A stretch of DNA of 31,606 nucleotides from JBBIRM01 sp037441765 (GCA_037441765.1 JBBIRM010000015.1:1-31606); one strand, 5' to 3'; counted from the stretch's first letter, positions 6,845-16,417 are shown. Translations and numbers: made by a program. Notes: generated by a model not told the origin, from the letters alone.

Positions 6845-9236
6845 AAAGGCAGTAGTTTTAGGGGCAGGCGTGATGGGAAGCGCCATTGCGGCTCATTTAG
6901 CAAATGTGGGAATCCCCTCTTTACTTCTCGATATTGTCCCACCTGAGATGACAGAGGAGGAAAAGAAGAAAGGACTCACCATTGAAAGCCCAGAGGTGAG
7001 AAATCGGTTTGCGATGTTGGGAAAAAAGAGGGTTCAGGAGTCAAGACCCGCCTCACTCTATTTGAAGGAGGATGCAGAACTCATCTCCATAGGAAACCTG
7101 GAGGATCATCTCTTCTTGATCTCTCAGGCAGACTGGATCATCGAGGCCATTATTGAGGATCTTCATATAAAGAGAGACCTTTTTAAAAAACTCCTCCCCT
7201 ATCTTAACGAAAGGACGGTGGTCAGTTCCAATACCTCTGGTATCTCCATCCAAAAAATGGTTGAAGGACTACCAGAGGATTTCAAAGAGAGATTTTTAGG
7301 AACACATTTCTTTAATCCTCCCAGATATATGAAACTCCTTGAGGTCATCCCTGCTAGATCTACCTCTAAGGCTGTGGTAGATAGAATAGCCCAGGTTGGG
7401 GAGAAGATTTTGGGTAAGGGAGTTGTCTTTGCAAAGGATACCCCCAACTTCATTGCAAATCGGATCGGTGCATTTGCCACTGCAATCACCATGAAGACAA
7501 CGGTCGAGGAGGGTTATCTGATCGAAGAGGTAGATCAAATCACAGGCCCTGCGATGGGTAGACCGAAACTGGCTACCTTCAAACTCGCTGATCTTGTGGG
7601 CCTGGATGTCATGGCCCATGTCTCAAAAAATCTCTATGAAAGCCTTCCCGAAGGAAAGGAGAGAGAGTATTTTCAGTTTTCCCCCTTCTTCCAAAAGATG
7701 ATTGAAAACCAGTGGCTGGGCCAGAAGACCAAACAGGGGTTTTATAAGAAAGTCAAACAGAATGAGAAGGAGGAGACTCTGGTTTTAGATTATGAAAAAC
7801 TTCAATACCGCCCTCAGAGGAAGGTAAGTCTTCCTTCCGTAGAGATGGGGAAGAATATTGATGATGTGAGAGAGCGGATCAAGACACTTGTTGCAAGTTC
7901 AGATCGGGGTGGGACATTTGCATGGAAAATCTTGAAGAAGACGCTTCTCTATTCTGCAGAAAAGATCCCTGAGATTTCGGATGACATTGTCAATATCGAT
8001 CGAGCGATGAAGTGGGGATATAACTGGGAACTCGGACCATTTGAAATCTGGGATGCCATCGGTTTGAAATCCTCTCTAAAAAGGATGGAGAAAGAGGGAG
8101 AGGTTCTCCCTCCTTTGGTGGAGAAACTTCTTAGTAAAGGCTATTCCGCCTTTTATGAGAAGAAGGAGGGACGGACCTTCTACTTCGACCTTGGAGCAGT
8201 TCAATACCAAGAGATCGAAGAGAAACCTGAGATTATCCTTTTACCAAGCCTAAAGGAGAGGAAAAAGACCATTCTTTCCAATCCTGGGGCCAGTCTAATC
8301 GACCTTGGCGATGGTGTGGCCTGTCTCGAATTCCATTCCAAGATGAATACTATTGGCGCAGATACTATCCAGATGATGAGAGATTCTTTGAGGGTGGTCG
8401 AAGAGAGATTTGATGGATTGGTGATTGGGAATCAGGCGGAGAACTTCTCTGCAGGTGCAAACCTGATGCTTATCCTCTTTGAAATTCAGGATGAAAACTG
8501 GGATGACCTTGAATTCTCTGTAAAGGCTTTTCAGGATACGCTGATGGCCATAAAGTATTTTGAGAAGCCGGTTGTGGCTGCTCCCTTTGGACTTACCCTG
8601 GCTGGCGGATGTGAGATCTGCCTTGCCTCTGCAAAGGTGCAGGCTTCTGCCGAGACGTATATGGGGCTCGTGGAGGTTGGAGTGGGGTTGATCCCAGCAG
8701 GAGGAGGGACCAAAGAGATGCTGATTCGATCTACGGAGGGGATTCCTGCTGGAGTAGAGGCGGACCTGCTCCCATTTGTTCGAAAGGCCTTTGAGACGGT
8801 GGCAATGGCAAAGGTTTCAACCAGTGCGAAGGAGGCTCAGCAGATGGGGTACATGCGATATACAGACAGAATCACCATAAATCGCGACTACCTCCTTCAC
8901 GATGCGAAAAGGACTGTTTTGGATATGGTTCGGGATGGTTATCAACCTCCCAGGCAAAAAAAGAGTATTAAAGTCATGGGAGAGAAAGGATACGCCCTTC
9001 TCCAAATGGGCCTCTTCTATATGAGGGAAGGAGGTTACATCAGCGAATATGACGAGCATGTGGCTAAAAAGATAGCCCGCATTATGACTGGTGGAAATCT
9101 ACCGGATGGAACAGAGGTAACCGAACAGTACCTTTTAGACCTGGAAAGGGAAGCCTTCTTGAGCCTTTGCGGAGAACCAAAGACTCAGGCAAGGATTGAA
9201 CACATGCTCAAAACAGGAAAGCCCCTCAGGAACTGA
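6828..9236 (+). CDS. fadN: FadN-type 3-hydroxyacyl-CoA dehydrogenase / enoyl-CoA hydratase
   Basis: Bifunctional beta-oxidation enzyme of 802 residues with the dehydrogenase first and the hydratase second, the domain order of Bacillus FadN. NAD binding is shown by GAGVMG at residues 12-17, and the dehydrogenase active-site histidine by THFFNPPRYMKLLEV. The hydratase half has the oxyanion-hole stretch FSAGANL near 542 and two candidate catalytic glutamates, one in GGCEIC near 595 and one in GLVEVGVGLIPAGGG near 615. The product would be 3-ketoacyl-CoA for the thiolase. The ribosome binding site AAGGGGTGGAAAG lies inside the upstream gene. Its usual partners fadA and fadE lie 2.6 kb downstream, separated by a restriction-modification pair. 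Confidence 0.93.
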   Translation: MNQKIKKAVVLGAGVMGSAIAAHLANVGIPSLLLDIVPPEMTEEEKKKGLTIESPEVRNRFAMLGKKRVQESRPASLYLKEDAELISIGNLEDHLFLISQADWIIEAIIEDLHIKRDLFKKLLPYLNERTVVSSNTSGISIQKMVEGLPEDFKERFLGTHFFNPPRYMKLLEVIPARSTSKAVVDRIAQVGEKILGKGVVFAKDTPNFIANRIGAFATAITMKTTVEEGYLIEEVDQITGPAMGRPKLATFKLADLVGLDVMAHVSKNLYESLPEGKEREYFQFSPFFQKMIENQWLGQKTKQGFYKKVKQNEKEETLVLDYEKLQYRPQRKVSLPSVEMGKNIDDVRERIKTLVASSDRGGTFAWKILKKTLLYSAEKIPEISDDIVNIDRAMKWGYNWELGPFEIWDAIGLKSSLKRMEKEGEVLPPLVEKLLSKGYSAFYEKKEGRTFYFDLGAVQYQEIEEKPEIILLPSLKERKKTILSNPGASLIDLGDGVACLEFHSKMNTIGADTIQMMRDSLRVVEERFDGLVIGNQAENFSAGANLMLILFEIQDENWDDLEFSVKAFQDTLMAIKYFEKPVVAAPFGLTLAGGCEICLASAKVQASAETYMGLVEVGVGLIPAGGGTKEMLIRSTEGIPAGVEADLLPFVRKAFETVAMAKVSTSAKEAQQMGYMRYTDRITINRDYLLHDAKRTVLDMVRDGYQPPRQKKSIKVMGEKGYALLQMGLFYMREGGYISEYDEHVAKKIARIMTGGNLPDGTEVTEQYLLDLEREAFLSLCGEPKTQARIEHMLKTGKPLRN

Positions 9237-9293
9237 TCGATGCAAAATTAATAAGTTAAAGAAATTTAGAATCGAATTTTTTACTGATTAAAC

Positions 9294-10904
9294 ATGGTAA
9301 AAAGATATAAAATGGTTAAAGAACGTTTTGTCACATCTACAGAATCAATGGCTGTGAAAGAACAATTATCTTTTTGGGAGACCTATAAAAGTAAATCTTT
9401 AAAGACAGACCAAGCGAATGTCATTGTTTATATAGGGGATGTGAGTAAAGCTTTAAATTTGTTACCCGAAGACATTGTTGATTGTGTTGTTACAAGTCCT
9501 CCTTATTGGAAACAACGAGATTATAAAAATCCCGACCAAATTGGTCAAGAAAGTTCATACCATGAATATATTAAAAGGCTAGTCAAAGTTTTTTGTGAAA
9601 TGAAAAGGTTGCTGAAACCAACAGCGACTTTTTTCTTAAATGTTGGGTATAAATATCAAAACAAGGAATTATTGCTTATACCAGAATTATTGGCAATCGA
9701 ATTGCAGAAAAATGGTTGGACACTTCTAAATAAAATTATTTGGAATAAACCAAATGCAATGCCATCTTCACTGAATAGTAGATTTTCGAATGTATATGAA
9801 CCAATATTTTTGTTTGTGAAGGAGGAAAGTAAACACAGATATTATCTCTCAATTGATGAACTAAGATTGTCTCCCAGTTCAGATTTCATCGAGGCAAGTA
9901 ATAAGAAACCAGAGGATATATTAGGATTTGAAGTAGAAAATTCGCTTTCCAAAAATAATAAAATTAATGGTATTGTCTCTAAAGTGTTTAAGGGTTCGCA
10001 AGGCACCATTTTTGTTCAAGTAGACTGGAGAAATAATAAAAGCACAATCGAAATTTTGAACGATTTTTGTAACGAATCACAGCTTGCTATTAACTTGGTA
10101 TGCCCTGATTGTGGTAACGCAATTAAGCACGAAATAGATTTAAATGAACATGATAGGTGTAAAGGATTTCCAAAACCATCATTGCCCCCTCTACTAGATT
10201 TCAGCAAAAGAGTTGAATTAAAATCTACATCCCTATTTGATTTTGATATCCCCAAAAGATCATATAAAGGTAAATATAAAATAAGTCCAGAAAATAGAGG
10301 TGCTTCCCCTGGGGCAAGAAAATCCCTTTTTGGCGAATATTTAGTTTTACAAAGGAGGTACAAGATTATTCAGCAGATAATCGCTGACTATCTTAGATTT
10401 TGGAGAGAAAAGAGAGGTATCCCTACCAAAGAAATTGATAATTTATTGGGGTATAGAGACACTGCTGGACATTGGTTTAGGAAGGATGCTGGTAGTTGGG
10501 GACGGGGAGGATCTGTCCCCCTCCCTGAAGATTGGTTTAAATTGAAGGAAATTTTAGAGTTCGATGATATTTATGATAGGTGGGTTACTGAAACTCATTT
10601 AGTTCTACAAACAGTTAAGGCCCATCCTAAGGGGAAAAATCCAGGTGATGTTTGGAGTATAAAGTTACAACCATTTCCTGAATCTCATTTTTCAACATTC
10701 CCTGAGGAGTTAGTTAGAAAGTGTATCATTGCGGGATGTCCTGAAGATGGAGTTGTATTAGACCCTTTTGCAGGATCGGGCACGACAGGTAAAGTTGCTC
10801 AGGAGTTAGGAAGAGATGCGATCTTAATAGAGCTTATTCCCGAATTTTTAAACATAATTAAAAAAAGATGCAAGGGTATCAGGGAGGTAATCTATGTTAA
10901 ATGA
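9294..10904 (+). CDS. Type II DNA methyltransferase, beta class (probably N4-cytosine)
   Basis: DNA methyltransferase of 536 residues. The catalytic motif TSPPYW is at 67-72 and the SAM-binding motif DPFAGSGTT at 490-498, so catalytic precedes SAM-binding as in beta-class amino-methyltransferases. SPPY rather than DPPY favours N4-cytosine, though adenine cannot be excluded. The long middle part presumably reads the target; it includes a CPDC pair near 270 with further His/Cys residues and a GHWFRKDAGSWGRGG segment near 395. Base composition is visibly more AT-rich than the flanking fad genes. The next gene starts inside this one (11-base overlap), so the two form an RM unit. The start could also be the ATG at 9312; no clear ribosome binding site is seen. 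Confidence 0.93.
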   Translation: MVKRYKMVKERFVTSTESMAVKEQLSFWETYKSKSLKTDQANVIVYIGDVSKALNLLPEDIVDCVVTSPPYWKQRDYKNPDQIGQESSYHEYIKRLVKVFCEMKRLLKPTATFFLNVGYKYQNKELLLIPELLAIELQKNGWTLLNKIIWNKPNAMPSSLNSRFSNVYEPIFLFVKEESKHRYYLSIDELRLSPSSDFIEASNKKPEDILGFEVENSLSKNNKINGIVSKVFKGSQGTIFVQVDWRNNKSTIEILNDFCNESQLAINLVCPDCGNAIKHEIDLNEHDRCKGFPKPSLPPLLDFSKRVELKSTSLFDFDIPKRSYKGKYKISPENRGASPGARKSLFGEYLVLQRRYKIIQQIIADYLRFWREKRGIPTKEIDNLLGYRDTAGHWFRKDAGSWGRGGSVPLPEDWFKLKEILEFDDIYDRWVTETHLVLQTVKAHPKGKNPGDVWSIKLQPFPESHFSTFPEELVRKCIIAGCPEDGVVLDPFAGSGTTGKVAQELGRDAILIELIPEFLNIIKKRCKGIREVIYVK

Positions 10905-11646
10905 TCTCCAACTTGAGGCCGTTGAAAAGAGATATTTTGATTATATTTTAACCTTTCTAAGGGCGAACTTACATCCAATTCTTGATGGTCTAAATTCAAG
11001 AATAAAAATTTTAAATGATTGGTATGATAATTTTATAAAAACAGCAAGGGCTGGCTTTAAAGCTTCAGATTTAGACGTAGGAGCAGAGAGAATATTCCAC
11101 CATTTTTTTGCATCAATTTTAAAACTTCCAAATTCGTCTCCCCTGGGATCAGATTTAATGTTTGAAGCTCCAGACGCATTCATCCATATTGAAGTCAAGA
11201 CAGCACTTATAGATAACCCGGCTGATTATAGGGGGAAGATAAACATCGCAATCAATCAGACTTCTTATCAAATTGAAGGATTATTTGTCCCGAATTTACC
11301 AAAATATTATAATCCAAAAGGTAATAATAAAAGACCTTGCCTTACTTATATTATCCAAATAATTCATGAGCATGCTAAGCCAAATATTAAGGCATTAAAA
11401 TTGGTTTGCATCCCTAACGGACAACTTTACTCACATTATGGAAATAGAATTTTTAAGAGTGGTAAAGGTGGGAAAACCAAACGAAAAGATTTTCGTTACA
11501 GTTATTCAACAGAACCATTGTTTAAATTATTGTCAAACAAATATAGAGAAAATTTTTTTCGAATTGAATTAGTATACTTAGCGAAAAATATAAAAGTTGA
11601 GGATATCGCTGGAATCTCAGGCATTCCTGTTCATTTTCAATTCTAA
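10894..11646 (+). CDS. Probable type II restriction endonuclease
   Basis: Protein of 250 residues, coupled to the methyltransferase by an 11-base overlap and preceded by a strong AGGGAGGT ribosome binding site. I do not recognise the specific family. A PD-(D/E)xK-like nuclease core is visible as SPLGSDLMFEAPD (82-94) followed by IEVKT (99-103), giving candidate catalytic Asp87 or Asp94, Glu100 and Lys102. A NINQTSY-like stretch (AINQTSYQ, 119-126) lies shortly after and may be part of the active site. Composition is very AT-rich (one sampled 60-base line is 28 percent GC). Position, size and core motif together make the cognate endonuclease the best call. The cut site is unknown. Confidence 0.8.
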   Translation: MLNDLQLEAVEKRYFDYILTFLRANLHPILDGLNSRIKILNDWYDNFIKTARAGFKASDLDVGAERIFHHFFASILKLPNSSPLGSDLMFEAPDAFIHIEVKTALIDNPADYRGKINIAINQTSYQIEGLFVPNLPKYYNPKGNNKRPCLTYIIQIIHEHAKPNIKALKLVCIPNGQLYSHYGNRIFKSGKGGKTKRKDFRYSYSTEPLFKLLSNKYRENFFRIELVYLAKNIKVEDIAGISGIPVHFQF

Positions 11647-11883
11647 AGGTTATTGTAAGAGGAATATAATTAACTTTGGATTTAAATTTACCGGAATTAG
11701 AAGGCCCTAAAAAGGTATAGGAGTTCTATTGAAGATTTTATCTATGAGACAAAGTGGGGGCAATATAGAACATGTTAATCTTTTGGAAAAAAACTACCAG
11801 TGCCCTCAAAAAATATAAATTCTAAAATAGCTATTTAAAATGAACAGAAGTTAAAATCTTCATAATGGACAGGAGGTGTTTAA
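11647..11883. other. Non-coding stretch between the RM pair and fadA
   Basis: This is 237 bases of AT-rich sequence with only short open stretches (for example a 24-codon ATG frame near 11743) that show no recognisable protein. It ends with the strong ribosome binding site of fadA. It is probably part of the inserted RM segment or its junction. Confidence 0.45.
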
Positions 11884-13065
11884 ATGAGGGAAGCGGTGGT
11901 GGTTTCTGCGGTGAGGACAGCGGTGGGCAAAGCCCCCCGAGGAATATTGAAGGATACTCGACCTGACGATATTGGAGCGATTGTCATCCGTGAGGCAGTC
12001 GCAAGGGTTCCTGGTTTAAAGGTTGAAGAAGTCGATGATGTTGTAATTGGATGCGCATTCCCTGAGTCCGATCAGGGACTCAATCTTGCCAGGGTCATCG
12101 CCATGAGGGCAGGGTTCCCCTTTACGGTTCCAGGCCAGCCCGTAAATAGATTCTGTTCCTCAGGGCTCCAGGCCATTGCAACAGCAGCCTATGAGATTAT
12201 GGTTGGAGCAGTAGAGGTGATGGTCGCAGGTGGGGTGGAGTTTATGAGCCAGGTACCCATTATGGGTTTGACCCCTTCGCCAAATCCCTATTTAGTAGAG
12301 CATAATCCTCAAGTCTATACTTCCATGGGACTTACTGCAGAAAATGTGGCAGAAAGATTCGGGATTACGAGAGAAGAACAGGACAGATTTGCCCTTTTAA
12401 GCCATCAGAAGGCAGCCAAATCAATTAAGGAAGGGAAATTTAAGGAGGAGATTGTTCCTGTTCCTGCAAAGGTAAAGGAGATCAAAGAAGATGGAACTGT
12501 GGTTGTAAAGGAAGTTATTTTTGATACCGATGAGGGAGTTAGATACGATGCTTCCTTAGAGGCGATGTCAACCCTCAAACCTGTATTCAAACGAAATGGG
12601 ACAGTGACAGCAGGCAACTCATCCCAGACCAGCGATGGAGCAGCAGCCCTAGTTCTGATGTCAAAGGAGAGGGCAGAAAAGATGGGGTTAAAACCTCTTG
12701 CAACCTTTCGGGCTTTTGCTGTGGCAGGAGTTCCTCCCGAGATTATGGGGATAGGTCCAGCCTATGCTGTTCCAAAAGTATTAAAATTGACAGGGCTTAC
12801 TTTAGACCAGATTGGGTTGATCGAACTCAATGAAGCCTTTGCCTCTCAATCCCTATATTTAATCAAGACATTGGGACTGAATATGGATATTGTCAATGTC
12901 AACGGAGGAGCAATTGCCATGGGTCATCCCTTAGGTTGTACAGGGGCTAAATTGACTACGACCTTGCTCTATGAGATGAAGCGAAGAAATGTCCGCTATG
13001 GGCTGGTGACCATGTGCATTGGTGGTGGGATGGGTGCCGCTGGAATCTTTGAGAGGACCAATTGA
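11884..13065 (+). CDS. fadA: Acetyl-CoA acyltransferase (thiolase)
   Basis: Thiolase of 393 residues that cleaves 3-ketoacyl-CoA with CoA into acetyl-CoA and a shortened acyl-CoA. The nucleophilic cysteine is Cys91 (NRFCSSGLQA), the catalytic histidine His348 (GHPLGCTG) and the second cysteine Cys378 (MCIGGGMGAAG). Length is normal. A strong AGGAGGTG ribosome binding site precedes the ATG. The gene is followed 31 bases later by the acyl-CoA dehydrogenase, and before it lie 237 bases of non-coding sequence after the RM pair. It is the expected partner of the FadN-type protein upstream. Confidence 0.94.
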   Translation: MREAVVVSAVRTAVGKAPRGILKDTRPDDIGAIVIREAVARVPGLKVEEVDDVVIGCAFPESDQGLNLARVIAMRAGFPFTVPGQPVNRFCSSGLQAIATAAYEIMVGAVEVMVAGGVEFMSQVPIMGLTPSPNPYLVEHNPQVYTSMGLTAENVAERFGITREEQDRFALLSHQKAAKSIKEGKFKEEIVPVPAKVKEIKEDGTVVVKEVIFDTDEGVRYDASLEAMSTLKPVFKRNGTVTAGNSSQTSDGAAALVLMSKERAEKMGLKPLATFRAFAVAGVPPEIMGIGPAYAVPKVLKLTGLTLDQIGLIELNEAFASQSLYLIKTLGLNMDIVNVNGGAIAMGHPLGCTGAKLTTTLLYEMKRRNVRYGLVTMCIGGGMGAAGIFERTN

Positions 13066-13096
13066 GTATTGATCTTTATTAAGAGAGGAGGCTTTT

Positions 13097-14875
13097 ATGG
13101 AAGAATTTGTAAAAGGAGGAGCGTTTCTTATTGAATCAATTTCTCCCCAGGAGGTTTTCACTCCCGAGGAATTTTCAGAAGAACAGAAACTTATTGCTCA
13201 GGCCGCAACTGAATTTGTTGTCGGTGAAGTCCAGCCATTGATCGACGAGATCGAAGCACAGAAGGAAGGTCTTCTACCCAGTTTGGTCAGGAAGGCAGGG
13301 GAATTAGGTCTTCTCTCAGGAGACATTGCTGAAGAATACGGAGGGCAGAATCTGGACAAGGTTAGCGTCTCCCTCTTAATGGAGAAATTGTCTCATGGGG
13401 GAGGCTCTTTCATGGTCGCTTATGCGGTCCATACAGGCATTGGATCTCTTCCCATCATCTTCTTTGGCAATAAGGATCAGAAGAAGAGATATCTTCCCAA
13501 AATTGCCACAGGAGAGTGGATCACTGCCTATGCGTTGACCGAGCCTGAGGCAGGCTCTGATGCCCTCAACGCTAAAACCGTTGCCAAACTTAGCCCGGAT
13601 GGAAAGTATTACATTCTAAATGGCCAGAAACAATTCATCTCCAATGCGGGCTTCGCTGATGTCTTCGTGACCTATGCCAAAGTGGATGGAGAAAAGTTCA
13701 CCTCCTTTATCGTTGAACGAAATTTCGAAGGCGTCTCGGTGGATGAGGAAGAGAATAAGATGGGAATGAAGGGTTCCTCTACCCGAAGCGTGATCTTCAC
13801 AGATGCTAAAGTGCCAGTTGAGAATGTCCTCGGAGAAGTGGGGAGGGGTCATATTGTGGCCTTTAATACCCTGAACATCGGACGCTTTAAACTCGGGGCG
13901 GGTTGCGTTGGCTCCTGTAAGAGCGCCCTCCAGGAGGCTGTCACCTATGCAAAGCAAAGAGTACAGTTTGGTAGGCCGATTGCTGAGTTCGGTCTGATCA
14001 AACATAAGATTGCAGAGATGGCCATAAGGACTTTCACTGTGGAGAGCATGGTTTACCGAACCGCCGCTCTTGTTGATCGAATCTTGAAGAGGATAGATCA
14101 CCATGCTGAAGATGTTGGGATTCAGATGGCTAATGGAATAGAGGAGTATGCAATCGAGGATTCAATAAATAAGGTCTATTCATCAGAGATGTTAGACTAT
14201 ATCGTTGATGAGGCTCTTCAGATTCATGGAGGCTATGGCTATATTCACGATTATCCGATAGAACGAGGCTACAGAGATTCACGAATCAATCGGATCTGGG
14301 AGGGAACCAATGAGATCAACCGTCTTCTCATTATGGATATGCTAACGAAACGGGCTATGAAGAATCGCCTTCCTGTTCTTGGAGCAGCCCAGAAGGTAGC
14401 AGGAGAATTGTTATCCTTAAGGCCAAAGGTGGAAGCCGATGATGGAGCCCTCACACTACAGAAGGAGATGGTGGAAATGTCGAAGAAGATTGCCTTGTTG
14501 GTCGCCGGTGCCGCGGTTCAGAAATATATGATGAAACTAGCAGAGGAACAGGAGATTTTGGCTTCAATCAGCGATATGGTGATCGAGGTCTTTGCCATGG
14601 AGAGTGCCCTGCTTCGAGCCATCAAAACGATGGAAAGATTTAATGATGAAAGAGCAAAGATTCAGAAAGCCATGGTCAAGGTCTATGTCAACGATGCCTT
14701 TGATCGAATCGAAGGTTTTGCGAAACAGGCAATGGCTGCTATTGCTGAAGGAGACGTGCTCAGGACACAATTATCTGCCTTGAAAAAACTAACCCGTTTC
14801 ATTCCAGTAAATACTATCGCCTTAAGGAGGGAGATTGCAGACTATGTAATTAAATTAGGGAGATACCCATTTTAA
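13097..14875 (+). CDS. fadE: Acyl-CoA dehydrogenase
   Basis: FAD enzyme of 592 residues that makes the 2,3-double bond of acyl-CoAs, passing electrons to electron-transfer flavoprotein. Visible family motifs are the substrate/FAD-contact stretch AYALTEPEAGSDA (about 149-161), QIHGGYGYI and the C-terminal RIWEGTNEI, with Glu402 as candidate catalytic base. An extra helical C-terminal part of about 170 residues follows, as in VLCAD-like and Bacillus FadE-like enzymes. The start follows GAGAGGAGG. It is the last gene of the plus-strand operon and ends only 23 bases from the stop codon of the convergent livF. No ETF gene lies in the window. Confidence 0.94.
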   Translation: MEEFVKGGAFLIESISPQEVFTPEEFSEEQKLIAQAATEFVVGEVQPLIDEIEAQKEGLLPSLVRKAGELGLLSGDIAEEYGGQNLDKVSVSLLMEKLSHGGGSFMVAYAVHTGIGSLPIIFFGNKDQKKRYLPKIATGEWITAYALTEPEAGSDALNAKTVAKLSPDGKYYILNGQKQFISNAGFADVFVTYAKVDGEKFTSFIVERNFEGVSVDEEENKMGMKGSSTRSVIFTDAKVPVENVLGEVGRGHIVAFNTLNIGRFKLGAGCVGSCKSALQEAVTYAKQRVQFGRPIAEFGLIKHKIAEMAIRTFTVESMVYRTAALVDRILKRIDHHAEDVGIQMANGIEEYAIEDSINKVYSSEMLDYIVDEALQIHGGYGYIHDYPIERGYRDSRINRIWEGTNEINRLLIMDMLTKRAMKNRLPVLGAAQKVAGELLSLRPKVEADDGALTLQKEMVEMSKKIALLVAGAAVQKYMMKLAEEQEILASISDMVIEVFAMESALLRAIKTMERFNDERAKIQKAMVKVYVNDAFDRIEGFAKQAMAAIAEGDVLRTQLSALKKLTRFIPVNTIALRREIADYVIKLGRYPF

Positions 14876-14898
14876 AGACCAATTTAAAAAATGAGTAT

Positions 14899-15648
14899 TT
14901 ATAATCCTAAGTAAGTCTTGCGAATAGTCTCATCCGCAAGGAGCCTTTCGCTTGTTCCCCAGGCGATTATCTTTCCGTGAGAGAGGATGTAATTTCGACT
15001 GGAAAGTTTAAATGCTGAGCTCACATCCTGTTCTACTAAAAGGATGGGAATACCAGAGATTTGAATCTCTTTGATACGTAAAAAAAGGTCCCTTCGGATC
15101 AAAGGGGCGAGACCTGTAGATGGTTCATCAATACAAAGGAGTCTGGGGCTGTACATCATTGCTCGACCAATGGCCAGCATCTGCTGTTCGCCTCCTGAAA
15201 GTGTTCCAGAGATTTGATTTTCCCTCTCCTTAAGTATTGGGAACATGGAATAGACCTTATTTAGATTTTCTTTAAATCCATGATCTTTTTTTAAAAGGTA
15301 GGCACCTGCCTTGAGATTATCCAAAACAGTCATCTCACGGAAGGGACGCCTCCTCTCAGGGCATAGCACCAGACCTTTTCGGACGATCTGGTGTGCTGGA
15401 AGTTGATCAATTCTTTCACCGAGAAATTGAATTGTCCCTTCGATCGTAATATCTCCATACCTTGATCCACGGAGGATCTCCTTTTCCCATCGGACAAGAC
15501 CTGTGATGGCTCTAAGCATCGTGGTCTTGCCTGCACCGTTGGGACCTACCACGCTGACCAACTCTGCCTCGTCGACAGAGAGGGATAGGTCGTTGAGAAT
15601 CATCGCTGTATCATAACAGACACTTAGACCCTTTACCTCAAGAATCAA
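14899..15648 (-). CDS. livF: Liv-type ABC transporter ATP-binding protein LivF
   Basis: ATPase of 249 residues that, with LivG, drives import through LivHM. Walker A is GPNGAGKTT near residues 36-44, the ABC signature is TLSGGEQQM, and Walker B with catalytic Glu is LLCIDEPSTG. The LivF-typical stretch around GLVLCPERRRPFREMTVLDNL is present. It starts with TTG at 15648, inside the 3' end of livG (11-base overlap), with a strong GGAGGAGGT eight bases before it, which supports this unusual start. It is the last gene of the ten-gene minus-strand operon. Confidence 0.93.
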   Translation of the reverse strand: MILEVKGLSVCYDTAMILNDLSLSVDEAELVSVVGPNGAGKTTMLRAITGLVRWEKEILRGSRYGDITIEGTIQFLGERIDQLPAHQIVRKGLVLCPERRRPFREMTVLDNLKAGAYLLKKDHGFKENLNKVYSMFPILKERENQISGTLSGGEQQMLAIGRAMMYSPRLLCIDEPSTGLAPLIRRDLFLRIKEIQISGIPILLVEQDVSSAFKLSSRNYILSHGKIIAWGTSERLLADETIRKTYLGL

Positions 15649-16417
15649 CTTGGATTACCTCCTCCCCTATATAAGCCTCGATCACCTTTGGGTCCCTGAC
15701 CACCTCTGTTGGAGGTCCATCTGCAATCAACTCTCCAAAATGGAGGACTATCACTCTATCAACAATACTCATCAACTCTTTAAGTTTATGTTCAACGATG
15801 ATCATGGCTGGACCTTCACTATGAAGCCGCCCAAAGCGACCACCTTTATGGAGTCTTCTAATAGATTTGGCCATAAGGTCCGTCTCGGCGGGATTCAGAC
15901 CTCCAAAGGGTTCGTCGAGAAGGAGTAACTCAGGTTCAGTGGCAATGGCTCGGGCGATCTCGAGACGCTTAAGATCCCCATGGGAGAGAGAAGAGGCACG
16001 TTCCAGGGCAAGATCAGAGATCCCAACAAACTCCAAGGCATCAAGAGCCCGAGCCTCAACCCTTTTCACCCATTCTCCTCTCCTCATGGCGCCTGGGGAG
16101 AGACAGGAGACCATAACATTAGCAATAATAGGAAGTCGACGGAAAGGTCGAGTCGTTTGGAAGGTTCCTGCGATCCCTCGATTGACGATCTCCCAAGGGG
16201 GAAGATGCACAATCTCTTCGTTGCGAAATTTTATTCTTCCTCCATCAGGTTTCAGAATCCCCATAATAAGCCTAAGAAGGGTCGTCTTCCCAGCCCCATT
16301 GGGGCCGATCATTCCAATCATCTCGTGCCTCGCCACCTTGAAGCTTACCCGATTCACTGCAGTCAAGCCTCCAAAGCGCTTAAGCAGGGTATCGACTTCT
16401 AAAAAATTCTGCTCCAT
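15638..16417 (-). CDS. livG: Liv-type ABC transporter ATP-binding protein LivG
   Basis: ATPase of 259 residues. Walker A is GPNGAGKTT near 37-45, the signature is SLSHGDLKRLEIARA (LSHGD variant), and Walker B is LLLLDEPFGGLNPAE. The C-terminal extension VIEAYIGEE is typical of LivG. The ATG directly follows the stop codon of the acyl-CoA ligase gene, so translation is probably coupled, and the 3' end overlaps livF. Together with LivF, LivH, LivM and the binding protein it makes a complete importer; the ligase between livM and livG suggests an organic acid rather than an amino acid as cargo. Confidence 0.93.
   Translation of the reverse strand: MEQNFLEVDTLLKRFGGLTAVNRVSFKVARHEMIGMIGPNGAGKTTLLRLIMGILKPDGGRIKFRNEEIVHLPPWEIVNRGIAGTFQTTRPFRRLPIIANVMVSCLSPGAMRRGEWVKRVEARALDALEFVGISDLALERASSLSHGDLKRLEIARAIATEPELLLLDEPFGGLNPAETDLMAKSIRRLHKGGRFGRLHSEGPAMIIVEHKLKELMSIVDRVIVLHFGELIADGPPTEVVRDPKVIEAYIGEEVIQVDS

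Noticed and set aside
11647..11883. Small gene between the endonuclease and fadA, such as an RM controller protein
   Set aside because: Only frames of about 24 codons or fewer are seen, with no helix-turn-helix pattern and no fitting ribosome binding site.
9237..11883. Target-site duplication flanking the RM insertion
   Set aside because: I compared both flanks by eye and found no convincing direct repeat; the insertion mechanism stays open.
13616..14104. Open minus-strand frame of 162 codons inside fadE
   Set aside because: It lies wholly within a complete acyl-CoA dehydrogenase gene and shows no recognisable protein motif.
14876..14898. Bidirectional terminator between fadE and livF
   Set aside because: The 23-base spacer is AT-rich but contains no stem of useful length.
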